Assembly (NCBI GenBank): GCA_000471925.1
Contig: CP006667.1
Location: 3,348,001 to 3,412,000, forward strand
Direction of reading: 5' to 3'
DNA: 64,000 nt
Origin: Ralstonia pickettii DTP0602
Lineage (GTDB): Bacteria > Pseudomonadota > Gammaproteobacteria > Burkholderiales > Burkholderiaceae
Shown here in pieces: positions 51,179-58,828 of the stretch. A program made the translations under genes and the position numbers. How positions within the stretch are numbered: position 1 is the first letter of the stretch; each line of letters begins with the position of its first letter. The notes below the pieces were generated by a model. That model was not told the origin of the DNA. It was given only the letters and a program-made list of their open reading frames with translations, and ran no database searches.

Positions 51179-52263
51179 TTCAGGTCGGGGAGGATGTCAA
51201 TGAAGATCTGTTTGGCGGGCTGCCCCTGCCCGCCGTGCCCGCCCAGCAGGAACGGCCCGCTTCCTCCACCCCCTCCGGCAAACCCGCACGCTCCCAGAGC
51301 GTGCAGCCCACGCGCGCGGACGACGCGCTGCAGGCGCTGGCCGCGCGGCTGCCCACGAACCTGTACTTCGGCACCTCCTCCTGGGCCTACCCCGGCTGGA
51401 ACGGCATGGTCTATGACGGCGAGTACGGCGACAGCCTGCTATCGCGCAAGGGACTGGCCGCGTATTCGCGCCATCCGCTGCTGCGCGCGGCCGGCATCGA
51501 CCGCGGCTTCTACGGGCCGACCCCGCTGGCGGACTACCTGTCCTACGCGGCACAGGTGCCTGACGGCTTCCGCTTCCTGGTCAAGGCGCCGGCCAGCGTC
51601 TGCGATGCCTGGCTGCGCGGCTCGGACGGCGCCGGCCGGCTGGCCAATGCGGCGTTCCTGGATGCGGAGATCGCCGTGCGCGATTTCATTACGCCGGCCA
51701 CCAGCGGCCTGGGCAGCAAGTGCGGGCCGCTGCTGTTCCAGCTTTCGCCGATGGGCGCCCTGGCGGACAGCGCGGTGTTCCTGGAGCGGCTCGATGCCTT
51801 CCTAGGCGCGCTGCCGCCGCTGGATCCGTCGCTCACGCCGCACGCCTGCTACACGGTGGAACTGCGCGACCCGGCGCTGCTGACGCCGCGCTATATCCGG
51901 CTGCTGCGCCGCCACGGCGTGCGCTTCTGCCTGGCGGCGCGCGACCGGCTGCCGCCGGTGCCGCGCCAGGCCGCGGCGCAGGCGCTGATGGATGAGGAGA
52001 CGCCGGGCCCGCTGGTGCTGCGCTGGATGCTGCATGCGGGCCGCCCGTACGCATTTGCTGAGAAGCTCTATGCGCCCTTCGACCGCATCGTCGACGACGA
52101 TCCCGACACGCGCCACGCCATCGCCGACGTGGTCGCGCGTACGCTGCGCGCCGGCCAGCCCGCCATCGTCATCGTCAGCAACAACGCCGAGGGCTGCGCC
52201 CCGATCAGCTGCGTGCGGCTGGCCGAGGCCATCGCCGCACGGCTGGAAGCCGGGTCCCGCTAG
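51139..52263 (+). CDS. DUF72 family protein with IS-displaced 5' end
   Basis: A protein of the DUF72 (YecE-like) TIM-barrel family: YFGTSSWAYPGWNGMVYDGEYG, then YAAQVPDGFRFLVKAPASV and the late IVSNNAEGCAPISCVRLAE. The role is unknown. The family-like N-terminus (EDLFGGLPLP) starts at 51201, directly after the IS605 right end, so the native start codon was displaced. In-frame TTG codons inside the IS (51139, 51166) or a GTG at 51235 could initiate it now; the coordinate given is the earliest. Joining TTGAC at 47706-47710 to 51201 would restore TTG-ACT-GAA-GAT, a plausible native start. Confidence 0.75.
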   Translation: MNWTHSRNVLRRPLQVGEDVNEDLFGGLPLPAVPAQQERPASSTPSGKPARSQSVQPTRADDALQALAARLPTNLYFGTSSWAYPGWNGMVYDGEYGDSLLSRKGLAAYSRHPLLRAAGIDRGFYGPTPLADYLSYAAQVPDGFRFLVKAPASVCDAWLRGSDGAGRLANAAFLDAEIAVRDFITPATSGLGSKCGPLLFQLSPMGALADSAVFLERLDAFLGALPPLDPSLTPHACYTVELRDPALLTPRYIRLLRRHGVRFCLAARDRLPPVPRQAAAQALMDEETPGPLVLRWMLHAGRPYAFAEKLYAPFDRIVDDDPDTRHAIADVVARTLRAGQPAIVIVSNNAEGCAPISCVRLAEAIAARLEAGSR

Positions 52264-52267
52264 GCGC

Positions 52268-52810
52268 TCAGACCCGCAGCTTGGCGGCGAACTGCTTGCG
52301 GAACTTGGCCAGCTTGGGCGAGATCACGACGGCGCAGTAGCCCTGGCTCGGATGGTCCTGGAAGTAGTTCTGGTGGCCTTCCTCGGCGCGCCAGTACGGC
52401 TGCTCGGGCTCGACCTGGGTCACGATCGGCGCATCGAAGACCTTGGCCGCGGTCAGCTCGCGCATCACGTATTCGGCGGTCGCGCGCTGCGCTTCCGAAT
52501 GCGTGTAGATCACCGAGCGGTACTGCGGCCCGACGTCGTTGCCCTGCCGGTCAGGCGTGGTCGGGTCGTGGATGGCGAAGAATATCTCAACGATCTCGCG
52601 GAAGTTGATCACCGACGGGTCGAAGGTCACGCGCACCACCTCGGCGTGGCCGGTATTGCCCTCGCACACCTGCTGGTAGGTCGGGTGATCCACATGGCCG
52701 CCGGTATAGCCGGACTCCACCGCCACCACGCCCTTGACCTGCTGGTAGACCGCCTCCAGGCACCAGAAGCACCCGCCGCCCAGCGTGGCGGTTTCAAGTC
52801 CATGTTCCAT
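52268..52810 (-). CDS. msrA: Peptide methionine sulfoxide reductase MsrA
   Basis: A protein of 180 residues that reduces methionine S-sulfoxide in proteins. The active-site motif is GGGCFWCLEAVYQQVKGV, and GYTGGHVDHPTYQQVCEGNTGHAEVV and the QYRSVIY strand match the family core. The resolving Cys is in the C-terminal region (QGYCAVVISPKL). It ends 5 bp from the DUF72 stop, convergent with it. Confidence 0.96.
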   Translation of the reverse strand: MEHGLETATLGGGCFWCLEAVYQQVKGVVAVESGYTGGHVDHPTYQQVCEGNTGHAEVVRVTFDPSVINFREIVEIFFAIHDPTTPDRQGNDVGPQYRSVIYTHSEAQRATAEYVMRELTAAKVFDAPIVTQVEPEQPYWRAEEGHQNYFQDHPSQGYCAVVISPKLAKFRKQFAAKLRV

Positions 52811-52885
52811 TTGCGCCGCTCCCTCGTGTGGTTTGGTGTGTCACGGCCTCAAGCATAAGCGCAGATCGGCACCCGTGCAGCGGAT

Positions 52886-54415
52886 TCAGCCAGGCTGGCG
52901 CCTGGCCTCCAGCATCGCCCGCAGTTGCGGCTTGAGCACCTTGCCCAGCGCGCTGCGCGGCAGGTCGTCCAGCAGCAGCACCTCGCGCGGCAGCTTGAAG
53001 CGGGCGATGCGCGCGGCCAGCGCGTCGCGCACCGGCCCGGGCGCCAGCGTGTCGCGCGGCGCGCCCGGCGCCGGCACGATCACCGCCACCGGCACCTCGC
53101 CCCAGCGCGCGTCGGCCACGCCCACCACCGCGCATTCCTGCACGCCGGGCAGGCCGACCAGCACGTTCTCGATCTCGGCCGGGTAGATGTTCTCGCCGCC
53201 AGAGATGATCATGTCCTTGCTGCGGCCGACCACCTCGATGCAGCCGTCGACGCCGCGGTGCGCCAGGTCGCCGGAGCGGAACCAGCCGCCGGGCAGGCCA
53301 TTGTCAGGCTGGCCCCAGTAGCCGGCCATCACGTTGGCGCCGCGTACCCACAGCTCGCCGACCTCGCCCGGCGGCACCTCGGCGCCGTCCGGGCCGGCGA
53401 GGCGCACTTCGGCCTCCGGCTGCGGCCAGCCGGCATAGCCCGGGCGCGCCATGGCGTCTTCCAGCTTCAGCACCACCGACACCGGGCCGGTCTCGGTCGC
53501 GCCGTAGACCTGCCCGAGCGGCACGCCGCGCGCATGGAAAGCCTCGATATACGACAGCGGGATGGTCGACGAGCCGGCCATCACGCCGCGCAGCGACGAC
53601 AGATCCGAATCCGGCCAGCCGGGATGCGCCAGCACCGCGCGCAGCGTGGCAGGCACCATCAGCGCCAGGCTCGGCCGCTCCTGCGCCACCGCATCCAGCC
53701 ATGCGCCCGGCGCGAAGCGCTCGTGCAGCGTGACCTGCGCGCCGGCCAGCAGCGCCGGCAGCGTCTGGATGCACAGGCCGCCGACATGGAACATCGGCAG
53801 CGCCGACAGCACGTGATCGTCCGGCGTCATGCCATGGGCCCACCAGCTGGCCCGCGCATTGGCCAGCAGGCCGGCCTGGGTGTGCACCGCACCCTTGGGC
53901 TTGCCGGTGGTGCCTGAGGTGTAGGCCAGCAGCAGCCGCGCATCGTCCGTCACGTGGGGGAAGTCGACACCAAACGGCGCGGGATGGTCGACCACGCGAT
54001 CGAGATGCACCAGCCGGCAGCCGCTGCCGCAGCCCTCCTGAGCCAGTGCGGCGTGCGCGTCGTCGTGGAACAGCAGCGCCAGTTGCGCATGCGTGGCGAT
54101 CGCCTGCAGCTCGGCCGCGGCGAGCCGGTAGTTCAGCGGTACGAATATCGCACCCACCCGCGCGCAGGCGAACAGCAGCACCAGCTGCAACTCATGGTTC
54201 AGGCACAGCGTGCCGACGCGATCGCCCGGTCGAACGCCCCACGTCGCCGCAAGATGCGCGCTGGCACGCTCGACGCGCCGCCACAGCTTGCCGTAGGAGA
54301 AGGTCCGCCCGAGGTAGTGCAGCGCGGGCCGATGCGGCGTTGCCTCGGCACGGCCATACAGCGTGGCCGGCAGCGCGCCAAGCCCGGCCGCGCCGGGACG
54401 TGGTGTCGCGCTCAT
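52886..54415 (-). CDS. AMP-dependent acyl-CoA ligase
   Basis: An adenylate-forming ligase of 509 residues. Signatures are LLAYTSGTTGKPKGAVHTQ (A3), VYGATETG (A5), GWFRSGDLAHRGVDGCIEVVGRSKDMI (A7/A8) and the catalytic Lys near LPRSALGKVLKPQL. It should convert a carboxylic acid, ATP and CoA to an acyl-CoA. It starts within the stop codon of the dehydrogenase-like gene (ATGA), so the two are coupled. In this cluster it may activate an aromatic or heteroaromatic acid; that is inference. Confidence 0.87.
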   Translation of the reverse strand: MSATPRPGAAGLGALPATLYGRAEATPHRPALHYLGRTFSYGKLWRRVERASAHLAATWGVRPGDRVGTLCLNHELQLVLLFACARVGAIFVPLNYRLAAAELQAIATHAQLALLFHDDAHAALAQEGCGSGCRLVHLDRVVDHPAPFGVDFPHVTDDARLLLAYTSGTTGKPKGAVHTQAGLLANARASWWAHGMTPDDHVLSALPMFHVGGLCIQTLPALLAGAQVTLHERFAPGAWLDAVAQERPSLALMVPATLRAVLAHPGWPDSDLSSLRGVMAGSSTIPLSYIEAFHARGVPLGQVYGATETGPVSVVLKLEDAMARPGYAGWPQPEAEVRLAGPDGAEVPPGEVGELWVRGANVMAGYWGQPDNGLPGGWFRSGDLAHRGVDGCIEVVGRSKDMIISGGENIYPAEIENVLVGLPGVQECAVVGVADARWGEVPVAVIVPAPGAPRDTLAPGPVRDALAARIARFKLPREVLLLDDLPRSALGKVLKPQLRAMLEARRQPG

Positions 54416-55665
54416 TCGTCGCGCTCGCCGGCTTCGTACAGTGTTTCGCGGCCCATGCGGTCGAGGATCAGCTCGGCGGTCCAGGGCAGCATCAGCGCGC
54501 CGCAGCGCGAGTCGCGGTAGAGCCGCTCCAGCGGCAGGTCCTTGAGCATCGACTGGCCGCCGCAGGTGCGGATCGCCAGCCGCGCGATGTCGTTGGCGCC
54601 TTCCATCACCGTGTAGTGCGCGGCGTACAGGCGCAGCCGCTCGTCCTTGGACGGATTGGGCTTCGCTTCATGGATCGCGCGCCAGAAGAGCGAGCGCATG
54701 GACTCCAGCTGGATGCGCATCTGCGCCACCGCGATCTGCTTGGTCGGGTACATGCGGCGCTTGACCGGCGGCTGGCCCGGCACCTCCCCGCGCAGGTATT
54801 GCACGGTGAAGTCGTAGGCGGCCTGCGCCACGCCCAGGTAGGTCGGCGACAGCGTGAAGAACATCGCCGGCCAGGTCTGCGCGGCGCGGTAGTAGACGCC
54901 GCGCGGCATCAGCTGCTCGTGGTCGGGGACGAACACGTCCTTGAGCAGCAGCGTGCGCGAGACCGTGCCGCGCATGCCCATCGGGTCCCATTCGCCGGTC
55001 ACGGTGAGGCCGTCCGCCTTGCCCGGTACCGCGATATAGAGCGTGTCGCGCATGTCGGGATGGTGGTCGCCGCGGTCTTCGGTGCAGAGGATGCCGTAAT
55101 AGTCGGCGGCCCCCGACAGCGAGGCGAAGATCTTGCGCCCGTTCAGCACCCAGCCGCCCTCGACCTTGCGTGCGGTGGTACCGAAAGGCGCCTTGCCCGC
55201 CGCGGCGGCCGAGCCTTCGGAGAACGGCTGCGCGTAGACCGCGCCGTCGCGCACCACGCGCGCGAAATGCAGCGCGCGCCGAGCCTCGTGCTCGGCGCGT
55301 TGCGCGGGCGTCATGTCGATGCCATCGGACAGCATGCCGGTCCACATGGTCGAGCAGATATGCATGTTGTACGTGAGCGCGGTCGCGCCGCAGAAGCGCC
55401 CGATCTCCGCGCCCACCATGCAGTAGGTGGCAAAGTCCGCGCCCTCGCCGCCGAAGGCCTCCGGCACGCACAGCGCCAGCAGCCCGGCGTCGCGCAGGTC
55501 GTCATAGTTGGCGAATGGGAAGCTGGCCTCGCGGTCCCAGGTGGACGCGCGCGCCGCGAAGCGGTCGCGGCCGAGGCGGTTGGCCAGCGCCAGCAGGCGT
55601 GCCTGGCGCGGGGTGAAGTCCGCCGTGCCGACGGCGGGGATGAAGTCGAGCTGGCCGGATGGCAT
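54412..55665 (-). CDS. Acyl-CoA dehydrogenase-like flavoprotein with atypical active site
   Basis: A protein of 417 residues with the acyl-CoA dehydrogenase fold: the N-terminal helical part, a beta domain (EGGWVLNGRKIFASLSGAADY) and the C-terminal GGQSMLKDLPLERLYRDSRC. The usual YEGT motif with the catalytic Glu is replaced by MLPWT, and the TEP-x-AGSD region is also changed (FSEGSAAAAG). It may be a dehydrogenase with a relocated base or a group-D-type flavin monooxygenase. A flavin reductase gene lies at the other side of the cluster, which favours the second reading. Its stop overlaps the ligase start. Confidence 0.8.
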   Translation of the reverse strand: MPSGQLDFIPAVGTADFTPRQARLLALANRLGRDRFAARASTWDREASFPFANYDDLRDAGLLALCVPEAFGGEGADFATYCMVGAEIGRFCGATALTYNMHICSTMWTGMLSDGIDMTPAQRAEHEARRALHFARVVRDGAVYAQPFSEGSAAAAGKAPFGTTARKVEGGWVLNGRKIFASLSGAADYYGILCTEDRGDHHPDMRDTLYIAVPGKADGLTVTGEWDPMGMRGTVSRTLLLKDVFVPDHEQLMPRGVYYRAAQTWPAMFFTLSPTYLGVAQAAYDFTVQYLRGEVPGQPPVKRRMYPTKQIAVAQMRIQLESMRSLFWRAIHEAKPNPSKDERLRLYAAHYTVMEGANDIARLAIRTCGGQSMLKDLPLERLYRDSRCGALMLPWTAELILDRMGRETLYEAGERDE

Positions 55666-55749
55666 GTCGCAGTCTCCTTTGCGCCGGATGCGGGGGCGGC
55701 GCGGCGTTGTTCTGGTGTTGCGGTGTTGATGCCAGACTTGCGGTGCGGC

Positions 55750-56571
55750 TCAGCGCACGGGGAAATGCCGGCGCAGGAAGTCGAGCACGGCGTCGTTGAA
55801 GGCCGCCGGCTTTTCCATGCACGCCAGGTGGCCGACATCGGGCAGGCAGCGGTATTCGGCGCCCGGGATGCGCTGCGCCATGCGTTCCATCACTTCGGGC
55901 GCGGCGTTGGTGTCGTGCTGCCCGGCCAGCGCCAGCACCGGCACGGAGATGCGCGGCAGCGCGTCGCGCTGGTTGAAGCGCACCAGTGCGCCCAGCGCGG
56001 CGCGGTAGGTGGGCGCCGGCACCGCGGCCATGACCGAGGTGGCGAAGGCCACCGCATCCGGATCGGCAGCGGGTGCCACCATCGTGCGCACCAGCCCGGC
56101 GGCCATCTCCGCCATGGTCTTGCCCGCGTCCAGCGGCGCGGTGCGGGCGGCGATAAACTCGCGCTGCCACGGTCCGTCGCCCTTGCCGAAGGCGGGCGAG
56201 GTGCCGGACAGCACCGTGCCGTCGACCAGCGCCGGGGTGGCGGCATAGGCCTGTTGCGCGACCATGCCGCCCATGCTGTGGCCGAGTAGCACCACACGGC
56301 GGCCCGCTTCGCGCTCGGCCTGCAGCAGCGGCGCCAGGGCGCGCGCCAGCCCGTTGAAGTCATAGGGGTCGATCAGCGCGCTGTCGCCGTAGCCCGGCAT
56401 GTCCCACGCCACCGCGCGGTAGCCGGCCTGCGCCAGCGCCTCGCCCTGCGCGGGCCACGCGGCCTTGCCGCCGCCGATGCCGTGCAGCAGCACCACCGCG
56501 ACCGGGCCGTCGCCCCAGGCGAGCGTGGCGATGCCGTTGCCGTGGCGTTGCGTGGTCGGGATCGCACTCAT
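55750..56571 (-). CDS. Alpha/beta hydrolase, NicD-like (N-formylmaleamate deformylase-like)
   Basis: An alpha/beta hydrolase of 273 residues with an intact triad: Ser in LLGHSMGGMVAQ, Asp in LALAGQHDTNA and His in LPDVGHLACMEKP. The oxyanion segment is LLHGIGGGKAAW. Its ATG overlaps the stop of the NicX-like gene (ATGA), matching the functional pairing NicX-NicD, in which NicD removes formate from the ring-opened product. Similar hydrolases act as enol-lactonases, so the specific reaction is inferred mainly from context. Confidence 0.8.
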   Translation of the reverse strand: MSAIPTTQRHGNGIATLAWGDGPVAVVLLHGIGGGKAAWPAQGEALAQAGYRAVAWDMPGYGDSALIDPYDFNGLARALAPLLQAEREAGRRVVLLGHSMGGMVAQQAYAATPALVDGTVLSGTSPAFGKGDGPWQREFIAARTAPLDAGKTMAEMAAGLVRTMVAPAADPDAVAFATSVMAAVPAPTYRAALGALVRFNQRDALPRISVPVLALAGQHDTNAAPEVMERMAQRIPGAEYRCLPDVGHLACMEKPAAFNDAVLDFLRRHFPVR

Positions 56572-57638
56572 GCCGCCACCTCCACCAGCGTGCCGGCCTC
56601 GACCTCGTTGCGGCCGTCGAGCGACACCGTGCAGTTGCGCAGCGGCAGGTCGAAGTGCCCGAGCGTATGCCGCCCCGCCACCTCGTTGGCGCCGGTCGAG
56701 AACAGGAAATTGCCGGCAAACGCGCGCAGCTCCGTGCCATTGCAGTCGCGCTTGTCGTAGAACGTCATCGCATCCCAGCGCGCCAGCCGGTTCAGCCCCC
56801 AGCCCACGTGCGAGACCGCATACGCGTCGCGCGTGCCCTCGCGGTCGGCCCAGGCCTGGTAGTAGCCGCGCATCATGTCGGCATCCACGCCCTGCCCCTC
56901 CACGCCGACGATGTAGTCGTCCTCGATATGGCAGACCACGGTATCGCGCAGGTAGGTCTTGAAGGTCAGGTTGACATCGCCCGGCGCCAGCACCAGCGTG
57001 CCGTTGACCTGGCGGCTGGCGGGAAAGGCCAGGCACAGCCCGCCGGGCCAGTGCGAGACCTGTCCGGGCTTGTTGCAGTAGCCCCAGACGCCGCCCACGC
57101 GCGCATCGGCCAGGCCGATGCGCAGTTCCGTGCCGGCGGCCGAATGCACGCGCATCTCGCGCGCGCCGCGCAGGCGCTTCATCGCGGCGCGCACGGCGCC
57201 TTCCAGCGCGGGGTCGGGCTGGCAGCGTTCCAGGATCTCGGGGTGTTCATTGCTGACCATCAGCATCCGCGGCACGATGCCGTCGGCGCCGCGCAGGATC
57301 TGCGGCAGTTCGGGCGCATGCAGCAGGCCCTCCACCGTGCAGTCCAGCACCAGCTGGCAGCGCGACAGCGCCGCGACCACCGGCGGCAGTTCCTGCAGCG
57401 CATCGCTGGCGCCGGTGGAGCGCACCGGCGCGGGCGCGCTGAGTGCCGGCGTCGGCACCTGGATGCGCACGGGGGTGGCGCCCAGCGACTGCACCGCCAG
57501 CTCGGCCAAGGCCACGTTGACAGGGCGGGATTGCGACTCCGTTACAATTCCAACAACTTCGCCGCCCTTGAGGGCACAGAGTTCGAGGGTGCGCCGGAAC
57601 GCCGCCAGCCAGCGGTGTTCGATCTGCTCGATGAGCAT
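56568..57638 (-). CDS. NicX-like 2,5-dihydroxypyridine 5,6-dioxygenase family protein
   Basis: A protein of 356 residues, similar in size to NicX (about 350). The iron ligands of NicX correspond to His277 (AVSHVGWGLN), His328 and Asp330 (LGHFDLPLRNC), with the same His-x-Asp spacing. Other shared segments are SHWPGG, APGDVNLTFK, and RAFAGNFLFSTG. NicX opens 2,5-dihydroxypyridine to N-formylmaleamate; related proteins may take other dihydroxylated N-heterocycles. AGGAGG lies 6-7 bp before the ATG at 57638. It is the first gene of the leftward operon. Confidence 0.85.
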   Translation of the reverse strand: MLIEQIEHRWLAAFRRTLELCALKGGEVVGIVTESQSRPVNVALAELAVQSLGATPVRIQVPTPALSAPAPVRSTGASDALQELPPVVAALSRCQLVLDCTVEGLLHAPELPQILRGADGIVPRMLMVSNEHPEILERCQPDPALEGAVRAAMKRLRGAREMRVHSAAGTELRIGLADARVGGVWGYCNKPGQVSHWPGGLCLAFPASRQVNGTLVLAPGDVNLTFKTYLRDTVVCHIEDDYIVGVEGQGVDADMMRGYYQAWADREGTRDAYAVSHVGWGLNRLARWDAMTFYDKRDCNGTELRAFAGNFLFSTGANEVAGRHTLGHFDLPLRNCTVSLDGRNEVEAGTLVEVAA

Positions 57639-57764
57639 GTCTTGCCTCCTGCTCGTTCTTGTATGGCGGCAGGGCCCGCCTGGTTTTGTGCGCCAGCCAA
57701 CGCCCGCGGCGCGGCCATTGCGTCGCCGGACTTGTACTCGCTGTCCCTGGCGCGAATAATATAT

Positions 57765-57776
57765 ATGAAATTTCAT
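57765..57776. promoter_or_regulatory. 12-bp palindrome in the divergent promoter region, likely MarR operator
   Basis: ATGAAATTTCAT is perfect and sits in an unusually AT-rich patch (AATAATATATATGAAATTTC) that could hold the -10 elements, between the NicX-like gene and the flavin reductase-MarR pair. It would suit repression by the MarR protein encoded downstream. Confidence 0.5.
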
Positions 57777-57795
57777 GAACTCCAGTGGAGCCCCC

Positions 57796-58356
57796 ATGGG
57801 CATGCCTAAGGCCCAGCCACGGATCGCCAGCGTCGCCGCCGCCCCCGACTTCGACACGCAGCACTTCCGCCGCACCCTGTCGCAGTTCGCGACCGGGGTC
57901 ACGGTGATCACCACGCGCGCCAGCGCCCATTCCGTGGCCGCGGGCGCGCCGCCGTTCATCGGCATTACCGCCAGCTCGTTCAACTCGGTGTCGCTGGACC
58001 CGCCGCTGGTGCTGTGGAGCATGGCCACGCGCGCCAACAGCCTGCCGATGTTCCGCGACGGCACCCACTACATCATCAACGTGCTGTCGGCCTCGCAGCT
58101 GGACTTGTGCCAGCGCTTCGCCACGCTCAAGGGCGACCGCTTCGCGGGCGTGGACTACCGGCTCTCGGCCACCGGCCTGCCGATCCTGTCCAATGCGCTG
58201 GCGTGGTTCGAATGCCACAACCGCAGCCGCTACGACGAAGGCGACCACGTGATCTTCGTCGGCGAAGTGGAACGCTGCGGCGTGCTCGATTCCCCCGACG
58301 GCCCGCTGGTGTTCCAGGGCGGGCAGTTTTCCACCACCGTCACGCTCGAGCCCTGA
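57796..58356 (+). CDS. Flavin reductase family protein
   Basis: A protein of 186 residues of the FMN-binding split-barrel flavin reductase family: FRRTLSQFATGVTVITTRA, then ITASSFNSVSLDPPLVLWSM, YIINVLSASQLDLCQRFA and GDHVIFVGEVERC. These enzymes supply reduced flavin to a partner monooxygenase. The ATG at 57796 (GGAG 5 bp upstream) is preferred over 57775, which overlaps the operator palindrome. The MarR gene follows after 16 bp. The partner may be the dehydrogenase-like flavoprotein in the divergent operon. Confidence 0.87.
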   Translation: MGMPKAQPRIASVAAAPDFDTQHFRRTLSQFATGVTVITTRASAHSVAAGAPPFIGITASSFNSVSLDPPLVLWSMATRANSLPMFRDGTHYIINVLSASQLDLCQRFATLKGDRFAGVDYRLSATGLPILSNALAWFECHNRSRYDEGDHVIFVGEVERCGVLDSPDGPLVFQGGQFSTTVTLEP

Positions 58357-58372
58357 GCCGCCCCGGCCCATC

Positions 58373-58828
58373 ATGGCTGACCAGTCCGCGCAGGATGCCC
58401 TGCCCTTCGTCGACGGCTACCTGGCCTACCTGCTGGCCCGCGCCAGCCATCTGGTCTCGGGCGAATTCCACCGCGAGGTGGAAGCCAGCGGCCTGTCCGT
58501 GCCGGAGTGGCGCGTGCTGGCGACGCTGGCCGACCGCCCCGACTGCACCATCGGCGTGCTCGCCGAGATCACGCTGACCAAGCAGCCGACGCTGACCAAG
58601 CTGGTCGACCGCATGGCCGCCGACGGGCTGGTCAGCCGCCGCGCCGGCAAGGAAGACCGCCGCCAGGCGCTGATCTCGATCACGCCGCGCGGGCGCGCGC
58701 TGGCGCAGCCGCTGCTGGAACGCGCCGCCGAACATGAACGCGCAGTGCTCGACGACTTCGGCCCGCAGCAGGGTGCGCAGCTCAAGGAAACGCTGCGCCA
58801 GCTGATCGCGCTGCATACCCAGCGCTAG
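58373..58828 (+). CDS. MarR-family transcriptional regulator
   Basis: A protein of 151 residues with the winged-helix MarR fold: LSVPEWRVLATLADRPDCTI, then ITLTKQPTLTKLVDRMAADG as the recognition helix region and the wing RRAGKEDRRQALISIT. It is cotranscribed with the flavin reductase and probably controls the divergent NicX-like operon, as NicR (also MarR type) does in nicotinate degradation. The ligand is unknown. Its stop overlaps that of the convergent Lrp-type gene by 4 bp. Confidence 0.9.
   Translation: MADQSAQDALPFVDGYLAYLLARASHLVSGEFHREVEASGLSVPEWRVLATLADRPDCTIGVLAEITLTKQPTLTKLVDRMAADGLVSRRAGKEDRRQALISITPRGRALAQPLLERAAEHERAVLDDFGPQQGAQLKETLRQLIALHTQR

Larger units (their letters stand above)
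47711..51200. mobile_element. IS200/IS605-family (IS605-type) element, interrupted by an IS1182-family element
   Basis: The element carries divergent tnpA and tnpB. The left-end hairpin CCCCGCC-ATTCAT-GGTGGGG lies at 47726-47745. The right-end hairpin is split by the nested IS1182 element but rejoins as TCTCCGGCC-TTCA-GGTCGGGGA. Both hairpins are followed by a similar GGGGA-AGGAT/GGGGAGGAT segment. The right end closes with GTCAA at 51200, resembling the TCAA cleavage site of IS608. The left boundary at 47711 is inferred from a TTGAC pentamer just before it. Without the insertion the element would be about 1.78 kb, normal for IS605. Confidence 0.8.

Noticed and set aside
57639..58064. 142-codon upstream extension of the NicX-like gene
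   Set aside because: It overlaps the flavin reductase gene on the other strand and crosses the divergent promoter; the AGGAGG-preceded ATG at 57638 is the real start.
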